Source: Diplonema papillatum
Taxonomy: Eukaryota; Euglenozoa; Diplonemea; Diplonemida; Diplonemidae
Reading direction: 5' to 3'
DNA length: 64,000 nucleotides
Assembly (NCBI GenBank): GCA_030068145.1
Contig: JAPJBO010000090.1
Location: forward strand, 351,123-415,122
Each line of letters starts with the position of its first letter. Positions within the stretch are counted from its first letter, which is position 1. The position numbers and the translations under genes were made by a program. Under the pieces are notes generated by a model, which was not told the DNA's origin, made no database searches, and was given only the letters and a program-made list of their open reading frames with translations. Of this stretch, positions 52,331 to 61,912 are shown in pieces.

Positions 52331-52990
52331 TCCCGAAACCCTTCCAGGACGAGGGCAAGGCAAAGAGAGCAATGTTTGCTTCTGTCAATAAATGCGTTAC
52401 GAAACCCTTTCAGGACGAGGACAAGTCAAAGAGATCAATGCTTGCTTCTGTCAATAAATGCGTTACGAAACCCTTCCAGGGCGAGGACAAGTCAAAGAGA
52501 TCAATGCTTGCTTCTGTCAATAGATGCGTTACGAAACCCTTCCAGGACGAGGACAAGTCAAAGAGATCAATGCTTGCTTCTGTCAATAGATGCGATACGA
52601 AACCCTTCCAGGACGAGGACAAGTCAAAGAGATCAATGCTTGCTTCTGTCAATAAATGCGTTACGAAACCCTTCCAGGGCGAGGACAAGTCAAAGAGATC
52701 AATGCTTGCTTCTGTCAATAGATGCGATACGAAACCCTTCCAGGACGAGGACAAGTCAAAGAGATCAATGCTTGCTTCTGTCAATAAATGCGTTACGAAA
52801 CCCTTCCAGGGCGAGGACAAGTCAAAGAGATCAATGCTTGCTTCTGTCAATAGATGCGTTACGAAACCCTTCCAGGGCGAGGACAAGTCAAAGAGATCAA
52901 TGCTTGCTTCTGTCGAAACCCTTCCAGGACGAGGTCAAAGAGGACCAAGGTTTGCTTCTGTGAATCGATGCGTTATGAAACCTTTCCGAG
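52331..52990 (+). repeat. 66-bp tandem array, about ten units
   Basis: Unit: CGAAACCCTTCCAGGACGAG, GACAAGTCAAAGAGATCAAT, GCTTGCTTCTGTCAATAAATG. The plus-strand frame encodes a 22-residue repeat (KPFQ(D/G)EDKSKRSMLASVN(K/R)C(V/D)T) but its 5' end begins at a TTG. All three plus frames and one minus frame are long because 66 is divisible by three. Variants alternate in a near-dimeric (132-bp) order. Confidence 0.9.
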
Positions 52991-53184
52991 GAGCCCTTCG
53001 TGCCCCACTTTGGAGTCGCAAGACTCTTGAGTTCGACCCAGTGCTCCCCCTGAAGGGTTTCTTGCCCTGAGGGAATGGCGTCATCTTCTTCCGCCCGCAA
53101 GGGGGATACCTGATTCTCGGGGCAGCAGCTAGATCCAGCCGGGCCGCCCGTTGGTCGCGAGCATACGGTACATGGGATCAAGCT
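52991..53184. other. Array 3' flank, no gene
   Basis: Low-identity continuation of the array frame to 53070, then unassigned. Confidence 0.35.
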
Positions 53185-53342
53185 TCACGTGTTCGGCGGT
53201 AATGCAGAGCCACGGGCCTAGGGCTCAAGTGGCTACTGATTTTTCCAAACCAAAGCAGCAAGGCGTAGCGTACTTTGGGGCTTCGGGCTTGCGTGGGTTT
53301 GGAAATGTTTGACCTTCTTCATTTGGTTTGCTTTTTATTTTT
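53185..53342 (+). repeat. Family G variant
   Basis: AAGCTTCACGTGTTCGGCGG, TAATGCAGAGCCACGGGCCT and CTTTGGGGCTTCGGGCTTGC. A second copy of this variant is at 53690-53830. Confidence 0.7.
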
Positions 53343-53526
53343 GTGCAGCCGGTCCATCCCCTCTTGATAGACCGCGGTGGACCGAAGAATACAACACCGG
53401 GCAATTCGATGCAGCTCTGGGGACTAGGGATGGACCTGATAGACCGTGGTGGACCGTGATTCACTGTGATAAACAGCGGCAGGCACTTCGATGCAGTTTC
53501 AAGAGATAGGGACGGACCGGCTCAGC
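53343..53526. mobile_element. Short inverted-repeat element, family L, reversed copy
   Basis: CCGGTCCATCCCCTCTTGAT ... AAGAGATAGGGACGGACCGG CTC, the reverse of 49837-50016. Confidence 0.7.
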
Positions 53527-54040
53527 TGCGCTTAATTAGGGTAAGGCGGATTCTGTTTTTGACCGTCTTTCTCACGGTGACGCTGGATTCTTTCTACCCC
53601 CCTCCGATGGCAGCAAGCGCAAGACGAGCCCATCGAAAGGCAGTTGATTCCTTCAAGGCAAGATTTCTGGTCGAGCATAACCTACACAGGGTCAAGCTTC
53701 ATGTGTTCGGCGGTAACGCAGAGCCACGGGCCTAGGGCCCAAGTGGCTCCTGATTTTTCCAAACCACAGCAGCAAGGCGAAGCGTACTTTGGGGCTTCGG
53801 GCTTGCGTGGGTTTGAAAACGATTGACCTTCTTCATTTTTTTCGCTTTTTAGTTTTGTGTTGCGCTTGATTAGGGAAGGCGGATTCTGTTTTTGACCGTC
53901 GTTCTCACGGTGACGCTGGATTCTTTCTACCCCTCTCCCACGACAGAAAGCGCAAGACGAGCCGATCTGAAGGCAGTCATTCCTTCAAGCAAATTTTCTC
54001 TACCGGCAGCAGAAGTTGTGGCTAGCTTCTTGTTCTAGAG
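53527..54040 (+). repeat. Duplicated E-G block
   Basis: AAGGCGGATTCTGTTTTTGA CCGTC ... TGACGCTGGATTCTTTCTAC occurs at 53551 and 53876, each followed by family E (GCAAGACGAGCC); family G lies between (53690-53830). Confidence 0.7.
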
Positions 54041-54796
54041 GCTTTAAGAGTTAAGGTTTTTGCGTGTTTCGTCTTCTTTCGTGCTTCTGGCGATATTCGC
54101 TCGTGGGTTTTTTTTTTTTTTTTTTTTGATGTATTCTTTCGGGCGCAATGTTATCTTTGAGTCTTGAGCCTGAACGTAATTAGGTGAAGCACAGTAACAA
54201 CCAGTCTTCCTTAGCCTGAGTGCTTCAGCACAGGCGCTTATACTAAAAGAAGAGCTCGTCGCTCGCACAACCGCGGCTGATACAAAACTAATGATGGGAA
54301 GAGAGAGATGTCCTGATGGTTTTAGAGTGCAAGTTCACTTAGAAACCCGGGGTTTCAAAGGCTCCGGGTGACCATTGTCGGAAAGATTCCTTTAAGGTAC
54401 CGTGGACTAGTGTGCGTATCTCTGCGGTAGTGGCACTGCTGCGTGTGCTTGTGCGTGTGTCTTTTGTTGCCTATTGCCGACTAGACTTATTTTCCTCAGC
54501 AGCAGCCCTTCACGGACGGAGTTCACGACGAGCTTCTCATTTCCTCCAACTTCTTTAGAGTGAAGGTTCGCTTGAGGTTTTTTAGAGTTAAAGTTCGCTT
54601 GAAATTCCGGGGTTTTAGGGTCTCCGTGCGACCGTTCATGATTGGGTTCTCTTAGGGCAAGAAAGGGCTATGCGGTTACGTGCTGTATTTTTAGTGCACG
54701 CTTTCGTTATGGGTTATGGGATGATATTTTTGGTAGAAAGACAATGGGGCGGACAGCGGCTTCACCTGCTTCACGTCGCAAGACAACTTTGGAAGT
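54041..54796 (+). repeat. Family D copies and unassigned DNA
   Basis: Family D at 54323-54395 and twice at 54548-54650 (GTTAAAGTTCGCTTGAAATT CC). T-run at 54108-54127. No gene. Confidence 0.5.
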
Positions 54797-54935
54797 GTCA
54801 AGGCGGTTCGGAAGAAGGGGAAAGCCCGAGACCGCTGGACCACAGCAAAAACGCGTTGGATTCGGCCGATGCTGCCTGGATGTGCAGCAGGTCGCGGCTT
54901 CAGGCACTCGCCTTCAGGAACGGAATGCACCGCCA
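54797..54935 (-). pseudogene. Decayed 3' copy of the two-module CCCH gene
   Basis: Matches 55161-55365, the C-terminal end and second CCCH finger of the neighbouring gene, including its stop region (GTGTCAAGGCGGTTCGGAAG) and CCGCTGGACCACAGCAAAAA. It lacks about 55 bp (Arg/Glu/Ala-rich helix after the finger) and about 12-15 bp inside the finger between the second and third ligands, so the finger cannot form. It lies on the same strand as the gene, about 220 bp beyond its stop codon, separated by the SSU rRNA fragment. It suggests an old tandem duplication that decayed. Confidence 0.75.
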
Positions 54936-54961
54936 GATACGCAAGTTGCCCAAAAGCAACG

Positions 54962-55140
54962 CTGGTGAGGCAGCGAAGAGAAATGGCCTCGACACGTACC
55001 TCGCACGCGTTTAGAAGCAACGGGTGATATCTAACCCAACACCATGGGTGGACAAGTCTGGTTTCAGCACCCGATTAATCAGTAGCGTAAGTGAATGCTG
55101 CATGCTGGTGAAAACAGTCTAAAAAGCTCGTAGTTGTCGG
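54962..55140 (+). rRNA. SSU rRNA fragment, second diverged copy
   Basis: TGAGGCAGCGAAGAGAAATG, GGTGGACAAGTCTGGTTTCA, then a badly altered 530 loop and CTAAAAAGCTCGTAGTTG. It starts at the same base as the copy at 36300 and shares private changes (GAAGAGAAAT(A/G)GCCTCGACACGTAC), so the two derive from one truncated ancestor. Confidence 0.7.
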
Positions 55141-55163
55141 GTACATTAGGTGGATTGAAAGCG

Positions 55164-57653
55164 TCAAGGCGGTTCGGAAGAAGGGGGAAGCCCTAGACCG
55201 CTGGACCACAGCAAGAACGCGTTGGATTCGGCGGAAGCTGCCAGGGCTGCCTCCGCGCGATCCTTCAGCAGCCTCTGCTCCGACGCTTTGGAGCGCCGGA
55301 TGTGCAGCAGGTCGCACTCCGTCCCAGCCTTCGGGCACTCGCCGTTGAGGAACGGAATGCACCGTGCCAAGCCCTCCTGCCCTCTTCTCGCTCCCTTCGG
55401 CCACCGCCACGGAGCCCTGCACACGGCGCAACGCAGCATTTTGACGCCCTTGCGCTGGCGAACCTCGTCCCACGTGTTGTGGTCGCAGGGCGGCTTGAGC
55501 CTCTCGTCGGCGGCGTCGGCCTCGTCTTGTCCACTTTGGGGCTCGGCGGGCGGCGACGGAGGCTCCCCCGCCGCGGGATGAAGCTGGAACGACGAAGAGA
55601 CCGGCGGGCAGTGAAGGGACGAAAGCATGTGCATCGTCTGCATCAGGGCCACTTGCGCTGGGGGCAGCTCCTGCTGCTGCTCCTCCAGTTGCGGTTGCTG
55701 GGTTTGCTGCTGCTGCGGCAGACTTGGAGTCTTGTGCTGCGGCTGCTGCTGGGTCTGCTGCTGCTGGGTTTGCTGCTGCAGCTGCGCATGCAGGGTTTGC
55801 GCCTTCTGCTGCAGCTGCGCGAGCTGCTGCAAGAAGTGTAAGGTGCACGGGCCCCCCGCCGGGGGCGGCGGCGGGGACGGAGCGGCCCGCGAACTGGGAG
55901 ACGACGCCTGCTGCGCCGACCTCTGCTCGTCGGGCGGCAGCAGCAGCGGCGGTTGCCGCTGCTGTCCTAGCTGCTGCTGCTGCTGATGCTGCTGATGCTG
56001 CTGCCCCAGCTGCTGCTGCTGCTGCTGCCCCAGCTGTTGCTGCTGATGCTGCTCCTGCTGCCCCAGCTGTTGCTGTTGATGCTGCTCCTGCTGCCCCAGC
56101 TGCTGCTGCTGATGCTGCTGCTGATACTGCTGCCCCAGCTGCTGCTGCTGATGCTGCTGCTGATACTGCTGCCCCAGCTGTTGCTGCTGCAGTTGCGGTT
56201 GCTGATTCTGCTGCTGCAGGGTTTGCGGGGCCTGCCGCCGCAGCGAGTCCATCGACGGGACTCTCGTCGCGAACGGCGGCGCGTCTTCGCAGCTGTCGAG
56301 GGAAGCAGACGCCCGCATGTGGACCGCAGACGCGGGGTAGTTGATGGACACGGGTGCTTGCATGTTAACATCATCTGGACGGGCGCCGAGAGGCGAGCTT
56401 AGCATCACAGCCGCAATTTCGTCAAGGGAAGCAGACGCCCGCATGTGGGGATGGCCGGTGGATGCTGGTGCTTGTCGGTTGGCGCCTTCGGTCGGACGAG
56501 TGCCAAGAGACGAACTTCGCACCAAACCCGTAATTTCGTCGAGGGAAGCAGATGCCCGCATGCGGACTGCAGACACGGGGTAGTTGGTAGGCACGGGGGC
56601 CTGCGGGCTCGCAAGCAGCGTCGCGCCTTCGGTCGGATGCTGCAAAGTCGTGAACTCGTTAAAGGAAGCAGAGTACGGGTATCCGCTGGGCATTGGTGCT
56701 TGCATGTTAACATCTCCGACTGGGCGGGCGCCGGGAGGCGAGCTTAGCATCGAAGCCGTGATATCGTCGAGGGAAGCACGTACCCGCATGGGGGGGTAGC
56801 CGCTGGGCACTGGTGCTTGCATGGGAACATCTTCCGTCGGAAGGACGCCGAAAGACGAAGTCTGCACCAAGGCTGTGACTTCGTTGAAAGAAGCAGGTGC
56901 CCGCATGTGGGAGTACCCGCAAGGCATCGGCGTCCGCTGGTTGGCATCTTCAGTCGGACCCGTGCCTGGAGACGAGGTTTGCAGCAATGCCGTGACTTCG
57001 TTGCCGGAAGCAGATGTCGGGTAGTTGATGACCGTGTGGGCTTGCGGGCTTACGAGCGCCGCTGGGGCGTTTTCAGCTCGGCTGGTCTCGCTGGGGGGGC
57101 CGCCAGGGGGTGACGGTGGGTGGAAAGCGCGTGCTAGGAGGGCCCTATCGGAGGCTAATGGACCCGCAGAAAAACTGGGCGGCAAGGGGCAGACGCTGGG
57201 TGACGCTTCGCTGGGAGAGCTGGGATACTGCGTCGGGAGACCTGCCGCGGCGCAGCGGGGTTGCCGGGCGGCGCCGTCGTCGGACGACGAAAACGACGCG
57301 TTTTGGGACGCCGCCCGCCGGGCGCGATCGGCGGGGGTGCGGTGAGTGATCGGCCCCGCCTCGTCCGGCGCGCGCGCCCGCCGGATGTGGAGCAGCGGGC
57401 ACTGCGGGCCCGGCAGCGGGCAGTCGCCGTTCAGGTACGGAATGCACCGCGTCGGGGCGTCGCCGCCGTTCCTCGCCCCCTTCGGCCACCTCCAAGTCAC
57501 CTGGCAGACGCAGCAGCGCAGCATTTTAACGCCCTTGCGCTGCCGAACGTCTGCCCACGAGTTGTGACCGCACGTCGGCCTCAGGTCCATTTGTTCCACC
57601 GGCTCGCCGCCGCCCACAAACATTGCAATGAACGGCGCAGCGGTCGGTGCCAT
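55164..57653 (-). CDS. Two-module CCCH zinc-finger protein, poly-Q
   Basis: 829 residues, ATG start, intronless. Two copies of the module seen once in the 541-residue paralogue: N-terminal C28-x-H30 ... C47-x2-C50 plus CCCH C70-x7-C78-x6-C85-x3-H89; C-terminal C723-x-H725 ... C742-x2-C745 plus CCCH C765-x7-C773-x6-C780-x3-H784. Between them lie a Ser/Pro region, about seven degenerate repeats of M(R)ASASLDEIT ... RP(T)EDVNMQAP (roughly 215-460) and a Q-rich tract in QQLGQQ(Y)QQQ units (about 480-690). Metal ligands are intact at both ends. Likely role: RNA binding or mRNA regulation, with the Q/Ser core as a self-association region (inference). A decayed copy of its 3' end lies just downstream. 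Confidence 0.87.
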   Translation of the reverse strand: MAPTAAPFIAMFVGGGEPVEQMDLRPTCGHNSWADVRQRKGVKMLRCCVCQVTWRWPKGARNGGDAPTRCIPYLNGDCPLPGPQCPLLHIRRARAPDEAGPITHRTPADRARRAASQNASFSSSDDGAARQPRCAAAGLPTQYPSSPSEASPSVCPLPPSFSAGPLASDRALLARAFHPPSPPGGPPSETSRAENAPAALVSPQAHTVINYPTSASGNEVTALLQTSSPGTGPTEDANQRTPMPCGYSHMRAPASFNEVTALVQTSSFGVLPTEDVPMQAPVPSGYPPMRVRASLDDITASMLSSPPGARPVGDVNMQAPMPSGYPYSASFNEFTTLQHPTEGATLLASPQAPVPTNYPVSAVRMRASASLDEITGLVRSSSLGTRPTEGANRQAPASTGHPHMRASASLDEIAAVMLSSPLGARPDDVNMQAPVSINYPASAVHMRASASLDSCEDAPPFATRVPSMDSLRRQAPQTLQQQNQQPQLQQQQLGQQYQQQHQQQQLGQQYQQQHQQQQLGQQEQHQQQQLGQQEQHQQQQLGQQQQQQLGQQHQQHQQQQQLGQQRQPPLLLPPDEQRSAQQASSPSSRAAPSPPPPPAGGPCTLHFLQQLAQLQQKAQTLHAQLQQQTQQQQTQQQPQHKTPSLPQQQQTQQPQLEEQQQELPPAQVALMQTMHMLSSLHCPPVSSSFQLHPAAGEPPSPPAEPQSGQDEADAADERLKPPCDHNTWDEVRQRKGVKMLRCAVCRAPWRWPKGARRGQEGLARCIPFLNGECPKAGTECDLLHIRRSKASEQRLLKDRAEAALAASAESNAFLLWSSGLGLPPSSEPP

Positions 57654-58150
57654 TCGACGCGCAACAGTCGACGGGTTTCCGCGCCTTTCCGTTGGTTTCC
57701 CTACTGGGTCTAACGCACTCTCAGAATTACCTCTTTTTTGTGTTTCCGACGATCCCGAATGGACGTACAGATTGGTGTCTTTCGACCGTTTGTAGGCTTG
57801 TGAAGTTCAGCTTCGTGCGTGCTTGTGGTGATAGGTGGGGTTCCCAAACCTTTTTTTTTCTTTCCCGACGATGGCAAGTGTCAGACTAGCCTACCCGAAG
57901 GCAGTTGGCTTCTTTTTAGGCAGGTTTTCTCTGCCGGCGGAAGTTGTTTGGGTCAGCGATTTTCTTTTTAGCGTTTATTTTCCTTCTGTCTTTTCTTCCT
58001 TCCTTCCTTCTTTTTTTTCTTCTTCTCCTCTTCTTTTCGTCGTCCCGGCCGTACGCACGCGTTTTTTTCCGACTGGAAAAACAAAAAAAGAGATTTCGCA
58101 GCTGGCAGTCTCCTCAAGTATTTCCTACAAAGCAGGTGCTTAAACAAACA
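57654..58150 (+). repeat. Upstream of the zinc-finger gene: families R, E and C
   Basis: Family R TTTCCGACGATCCCGAATGG ... CTTTCGACCGTTTGT (57741-57792); family E AGTGTCAGACTAGCCTACCC ... CCGGCGGAAGTTGTTTGGGT (57878-57954); family C end CTCAAGTATTTCCTACAAAG (58111-58143). No distinct promoter recognised. Confidence 0.65.
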
Positions 58151-58945
58151 AATGCCCCTTAATAAAAGAAAGCAGGCTACAGTGAAAGCTAGGTGCGGTG
58201 AAAAACAAACTGCGGAAGAGGCGGGGGGTCGTTGTAGGCGGGGGGGGGTGGTGTTCGAAGGTTCCGCCAATGCCCTTGTTGGAATGTATGTATTGCGTGC
58301 CGCTATGCCTGCGTTTGAGCGTTTTCTTTGCGTGTGTTGTTATTCTTTTTTACGTATTTCCTACAGAGCGAAAGTTCGGTCGAAAACTTTCAGCGCTCTT
58401 TCGTGGTTTTCAGAAAGTCTGTGTTCAATTTTTCTTTCGAAGAAGGGTTGGCTTTTTAGTGCGTGCGGTCGACTTTCCGCCGAAGTGTGGTATTTTTCTG
58501 CTTTTGTATAGGTTGGTAGTTCTTCGCTCGTTGACGTTCGTGTTGAGAAAGGCGGAATATATATTGTCTTTGTTATTCCCTGTTTGCTGCGGTCATGCAA
58601 CGTGCCAAGTTCCTTCCTCGGACTGGTTTTTGTGTTTCCGGCGGATATTCGCTCCTTTTTTTTTTTTTTTTTTTTTTTTTCTTTCGTTTGCGTGTTGTTG
58701 CTTGGGTGCCTGGGTTCCCTTGTGCTTCGTTTCTTTTCCTTTTCGCCCCCCGTTAACGACACACAGTGTCAGACTGGCCCGCGCAATGAGGGGACGCAGG
58801 AAGCTGCCCCTCAGTGGCAGTTTCTCCGCACAAACGGGTTCTACTGGGGGGGAGGTGTTGGAAAGAGATGCGTAGTTTTGTTTTATTCTTTTACACGAGA
58901 GAAGGGAAAGAAGAAACAAGTCCTGTGCTTACTCCTCTCCGAAGG

Positions 58946-58947
<2 letters not shown>
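58151..58947. other. T-rich intergenic, no gene
   Basis: T-run at 58657-58680; family E fragment ACAGTGTCAGACTGGCCCG at 58763; GCGTAGTTTTGTTTTATTCT at 58870, shared with 17223. No reliable coding frame. Confidence 0.4.
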
Positions 58948-59002
<55 letters not shown>

Positions 59003-59135
59003 TGTGTGTGTGGTGCTGCTGTGTGTGTGTGCTGTGTGTGTGGTGTATTGTGTGTGTTGTGGTGGTGTGATATGTGCCTGTGTGTGTGTGTGTGTGTGTG
59101 TGTGATGTGTGTTGTGTGTGTGTGTGTTTGTGGGT

Positions 59136-59172
<37 letters not shown>

Positions 59173-59206
59173 TGTGTGTGTGTGTGTGTGTGTGTGTTGT
59201 GTGTTG
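58948..59206 (+). repeat. Interrupted (GT)n microsatellite
   Basis: GT runs broken by GCTGCT, GTGGTG, GATATGTGCC and GGGTGGG, so it is more degenerate than the other two GT loci. Confidence 0.95.
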
Positions 59207-59964
59207 ATTATCTACTTGACCCGACAAGGTAGCCTGCACAGATACAAGACGCTGCGGTGAATAAAGACTGCAGACGAGAAAAAAAAAAAAACGAAGGGGA
59301 GAAAAGCAAAAAGCTTCTGGGGAAGACGGCATCTCTGCTTTTATTCTGTTTGACTTGTGTGTGTGTGTGCTGTGGTGGTTCCTCTTTTTTTACTCGTGTC
59401 AGAGGACCGAGAATTTTTAAGTTGTTGCGGTGACCGTTTTCAGTTCTCCGGTGGTTGTTTGAGTCCTCGGGAGAACGTGAAACACGCGAACGACACGGTG
59501 CGGGGGGCGCAGCAACTTCACGACGCGCGAGACTCCTTGTCCCTTTCGGCGTTTTTCTGAGTTTTTTGTGGTTTTTTTTTTTTTTTTTTTTTTTTTCCCA
59601 GAGGATTCTGGGGAGGACCGACACAGAGTCAGCGGGTGAGGATGCGGACAGACGAGAAAAATGAGACTTGGAGTTGACGGCAACGAAGGTTCTCGTCTCT
59701 TTTCTTTTAGGTGCGGTGCGCGGGCGTGAGTTTTGATTCTCGTCGGTGTCTTCTCCCCACCACCCCTGGATTCGTTTAGGCGGAACGCGTGCGAATCTCT
59801 TGTTTTTTTTTTTTGTGTTTCCGGCGATATTCGCTCAGCCAGTTTTAGAGTTGTTCCCACCGTGACCCCAAATCCTCCGCCGCCCCCCCCCCCCCCCACC
59901 CCCTACTTTTTTTTTCCTGCTCTTGCTTGAGAGAAGATAGGTAACAGGGAAAGTCTGAAGCTAA
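59207..59964. other. Homopolymer-rich intergenic, no gene
   Basis: A-run at 59279-59291, T-runs at 59570-59596 and 59804-59814, C-run at 59884-59897. Nothing coding. Confidence 0.4.
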
Positions 59965-60446
59965 GCGTCACGTGTTCGGCGGTACTGCAGAGCCACGGGT
60001 GGCGTGTCTTGAGACACGATGGTAGATGTGCCTCCTGGGCTTGGGACACGTACTACTGGATGGTCGAATAAATGCAATGCCGTGATGCTGCAGGGGATGG
60101 GTAAGATGCTGGGCTGCGGTGGCGTGTCTTGAAACACGATGGTAGATGTGCCTCCTGGGCTTGGGACACGTACTACTGGATGCAATGCCATGATGCTGCA
60201 GGGGATGGGTAAGACGCTGGGCTGCGGTGGCGTGTCTTGAGACACGATGGTAGATGTGCCTCCTGGGCTTGGGACACGTACTACTGGATGGTCGAATAAA
60301 TGCAATGCCGTGATGCTGCAGGGGACGGGTAAGATGCTGGGCTGCGGTGGCGTGTCTTGAGACACGATGGTAAATGTGCCTCCTGGACTTGGGACACGTA
60401 CTACTGGTCGAATAAATGCAATGCTTTGATGCTGCAGGGGATGGGA
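59965..60446 (+). repeat. ~120-bp tandem array truncating a family G copy
   Basis: Family G starts (GCGTCACGTGTTCGGCGGTA ... GAGCCACGGG) and breaks at 59999. Four units then begin at 60001, 60121, 60229 and 60349: GGCGTGTCTTGAGACACGAT, GGTAGATGTGCCTCCTGG, GGGACACGTACTACTGGATG and GATGCTGCAGGGGATGGGTA. The second unit lacks TGGTCGAATAAA (108 bp). Confidence 0.9.
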
Positions 60447-60544
60447 ACCGCACTTTCCAAATGCGGCTTCACCATGACCCATGTGTTTTTGGCTCATTGA
60501 TTTTGTTGTTTCGGTTGGTCCACAACAACCGAAAAGGGTACCAG
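60447..60544. other. Spacer, no gene
   Basis: Contains a short inverted repeat GGTTGTTGTGGACC-like around 60517. Nothing else. Confidence 0.35.
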
Positions 60545-60795
60545 GGAAAGCCTGCTACACGGGAGCCAAGCTTCACGTGTTCGGCGGTACTGCAGAGCCA
60601 CGGGCCTACGGGTCAAGTGGCTACCGATTTCCCACTAAAGCATCAAGGCTTGGCGCACCTTGGTGCTTGGCGCTTGCGCTGAACACAAGCTCGCCGCAGG
60701 GCAGAGCGGACGGGGTTGTGGCACTGTGCTGCCTCCGACTCAAGCTTTGCAAGCTGTGGTTGACCGTCACGTTCCTGGACCAGGAGCGGCCTTTT
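60545..60795 (+). repeat. Family G copy, most complete
   Basis: GCCTGCTACACGGGAGCCAA, GCTTCACGTGTTCGGCGGTA, GCATCAAGGCTTGGCGCACC, TGCTGCCTCCGACTCAAGCT and CGTTCCTGGACCAGGAGCGG. Confidence 0.8.
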
Positions 60796-61214
60796 TCTCT
60801 TTCTTCTCGGTTGGTCCAATGGATTAGAGATTTTGCTCCTCGCAGTATTTCCCACGCGTATACAGGAAACGAAACGGGTCTTTGAAATGGTGCTCGCCAT
60901 TTCTCGCTTTTTCGCAACCTGTTGCGTCTTCTTGTTGCGTTAGTGGGGAGTCATTTGCATGCAAACCAAACGAGCACCACACTGTGCCAGCTTCTCGCTA
61001 CGTGACTCCAGAAGGGTCACTTTTTCCGCGCCTTCGGCGCGGTGCAACCCTTGTCGGTTTGCAACTGTTGCTTGCGTTTCGGGGTCCTCCCGTGGGCCGG
61101 ATCGGGTTTCCTCTTTCTTAAGTTCTATTTATTTTATTTATTTTTTTGCGGGGCAGGGACTTCGATAAGAATCTCCGACCAACGCCCGGCGGACGGATCC
61201 GTAACAAAGTCGCT
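60796..61214 (+). repeat. Family I module with palindrome-like segment
   Basis: CTTCTTGTTGCGTTAGTGGG, GAGTCATTTGCATGCAAACC, GAGCACCACAC, CTCGCTACGTGACTCCAGAA, GGTGCAACCCTTGTCGGTTT. Opposite orientation to 32030-32325. Confidence 0.7.
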
Positions 61215-61912
61215 GATTAGTGGGGAGGGGGGTCGGAGCTTTAATGTGCAGGTAGAACACTGCCTCTCCTCATGCATGTTTGAAACATATTTGAGAGAGT
61301 TTGAATAGAGTATCTATTTGGTATCGGAAAGTAGGTGCGAGATCAGGCAAACCTTGTGCGCTAGCTTCGTTTAACCGTGAATCTAATAATCAGGGCTTAC
61401 CCCACATTCTCGCTTTCATTTTATTTCCATTCTCCCCAAGTATTAATGCCGATCCGCAAGGATAGCCGGCCGCGCTGAAGCGTCGACGGGTGATGGATCC
61501 TGACTGGGCGGCTGCTGAGGAAGCGGCGGACGGGGCCACGCGGGAGTGGCGCATGTGGAACCCGTGCGAGCCCGGGGAGACGATGCACGCCCCTCCTCTT
61601 GCGGGAAAGGAAGGAAGGACCGGTCGCTGCTGAGGACCGGCTTGGAACGGTCGCCTGGGGGCTGGTCCCCCCCAGCCGACTCCGAACTTGAAGGACCTGG
61701 CGGGAGCATGACGACTGCTCTGCTCTCGTCGCCTGCTGACGATGGCGGAAAGCAGGAAGACCCGGGAAGCGCACCAACCAATTCTCCCGGGCACCACCCA
61801 GCTCGCCCCTCCTTCTGCGACAGTCGTTTCCCAACGCGACAGAAACCCTTGCCCGACGCCGGCTTTTTGCCTCGGCAGGTCAGGGGGTTGAAGTCGCGAA
61901 GGTCGAGACTGC
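61215..61912. other. Family H fragment and unassigned DNA
   Basis: G-run, GCTTTAATGTGCAGG, ACACTGCCTCTCCTCATGCA at 61219-61280; GAATCTAATAATCAGGGCTT at 61380 shared with 17899. The minus strand of 61441-61990 stays open in more than one frame but has no ATG-anchored recognisable product. Confidence 0.4.

Noticed and set aside
54642-55014. Plus-strand frames of 108-114 residues over the decayed zinc-finger copy
   Set aside because: Antisense to a fragment whose origin on the minus strand is clear.
59961-60497. 178- and 161-residue minus frames over the 120-bp array
   Set aside because: Open only because 120 and 108 are multiples of three; two frames are open at once and neither has supporting features.
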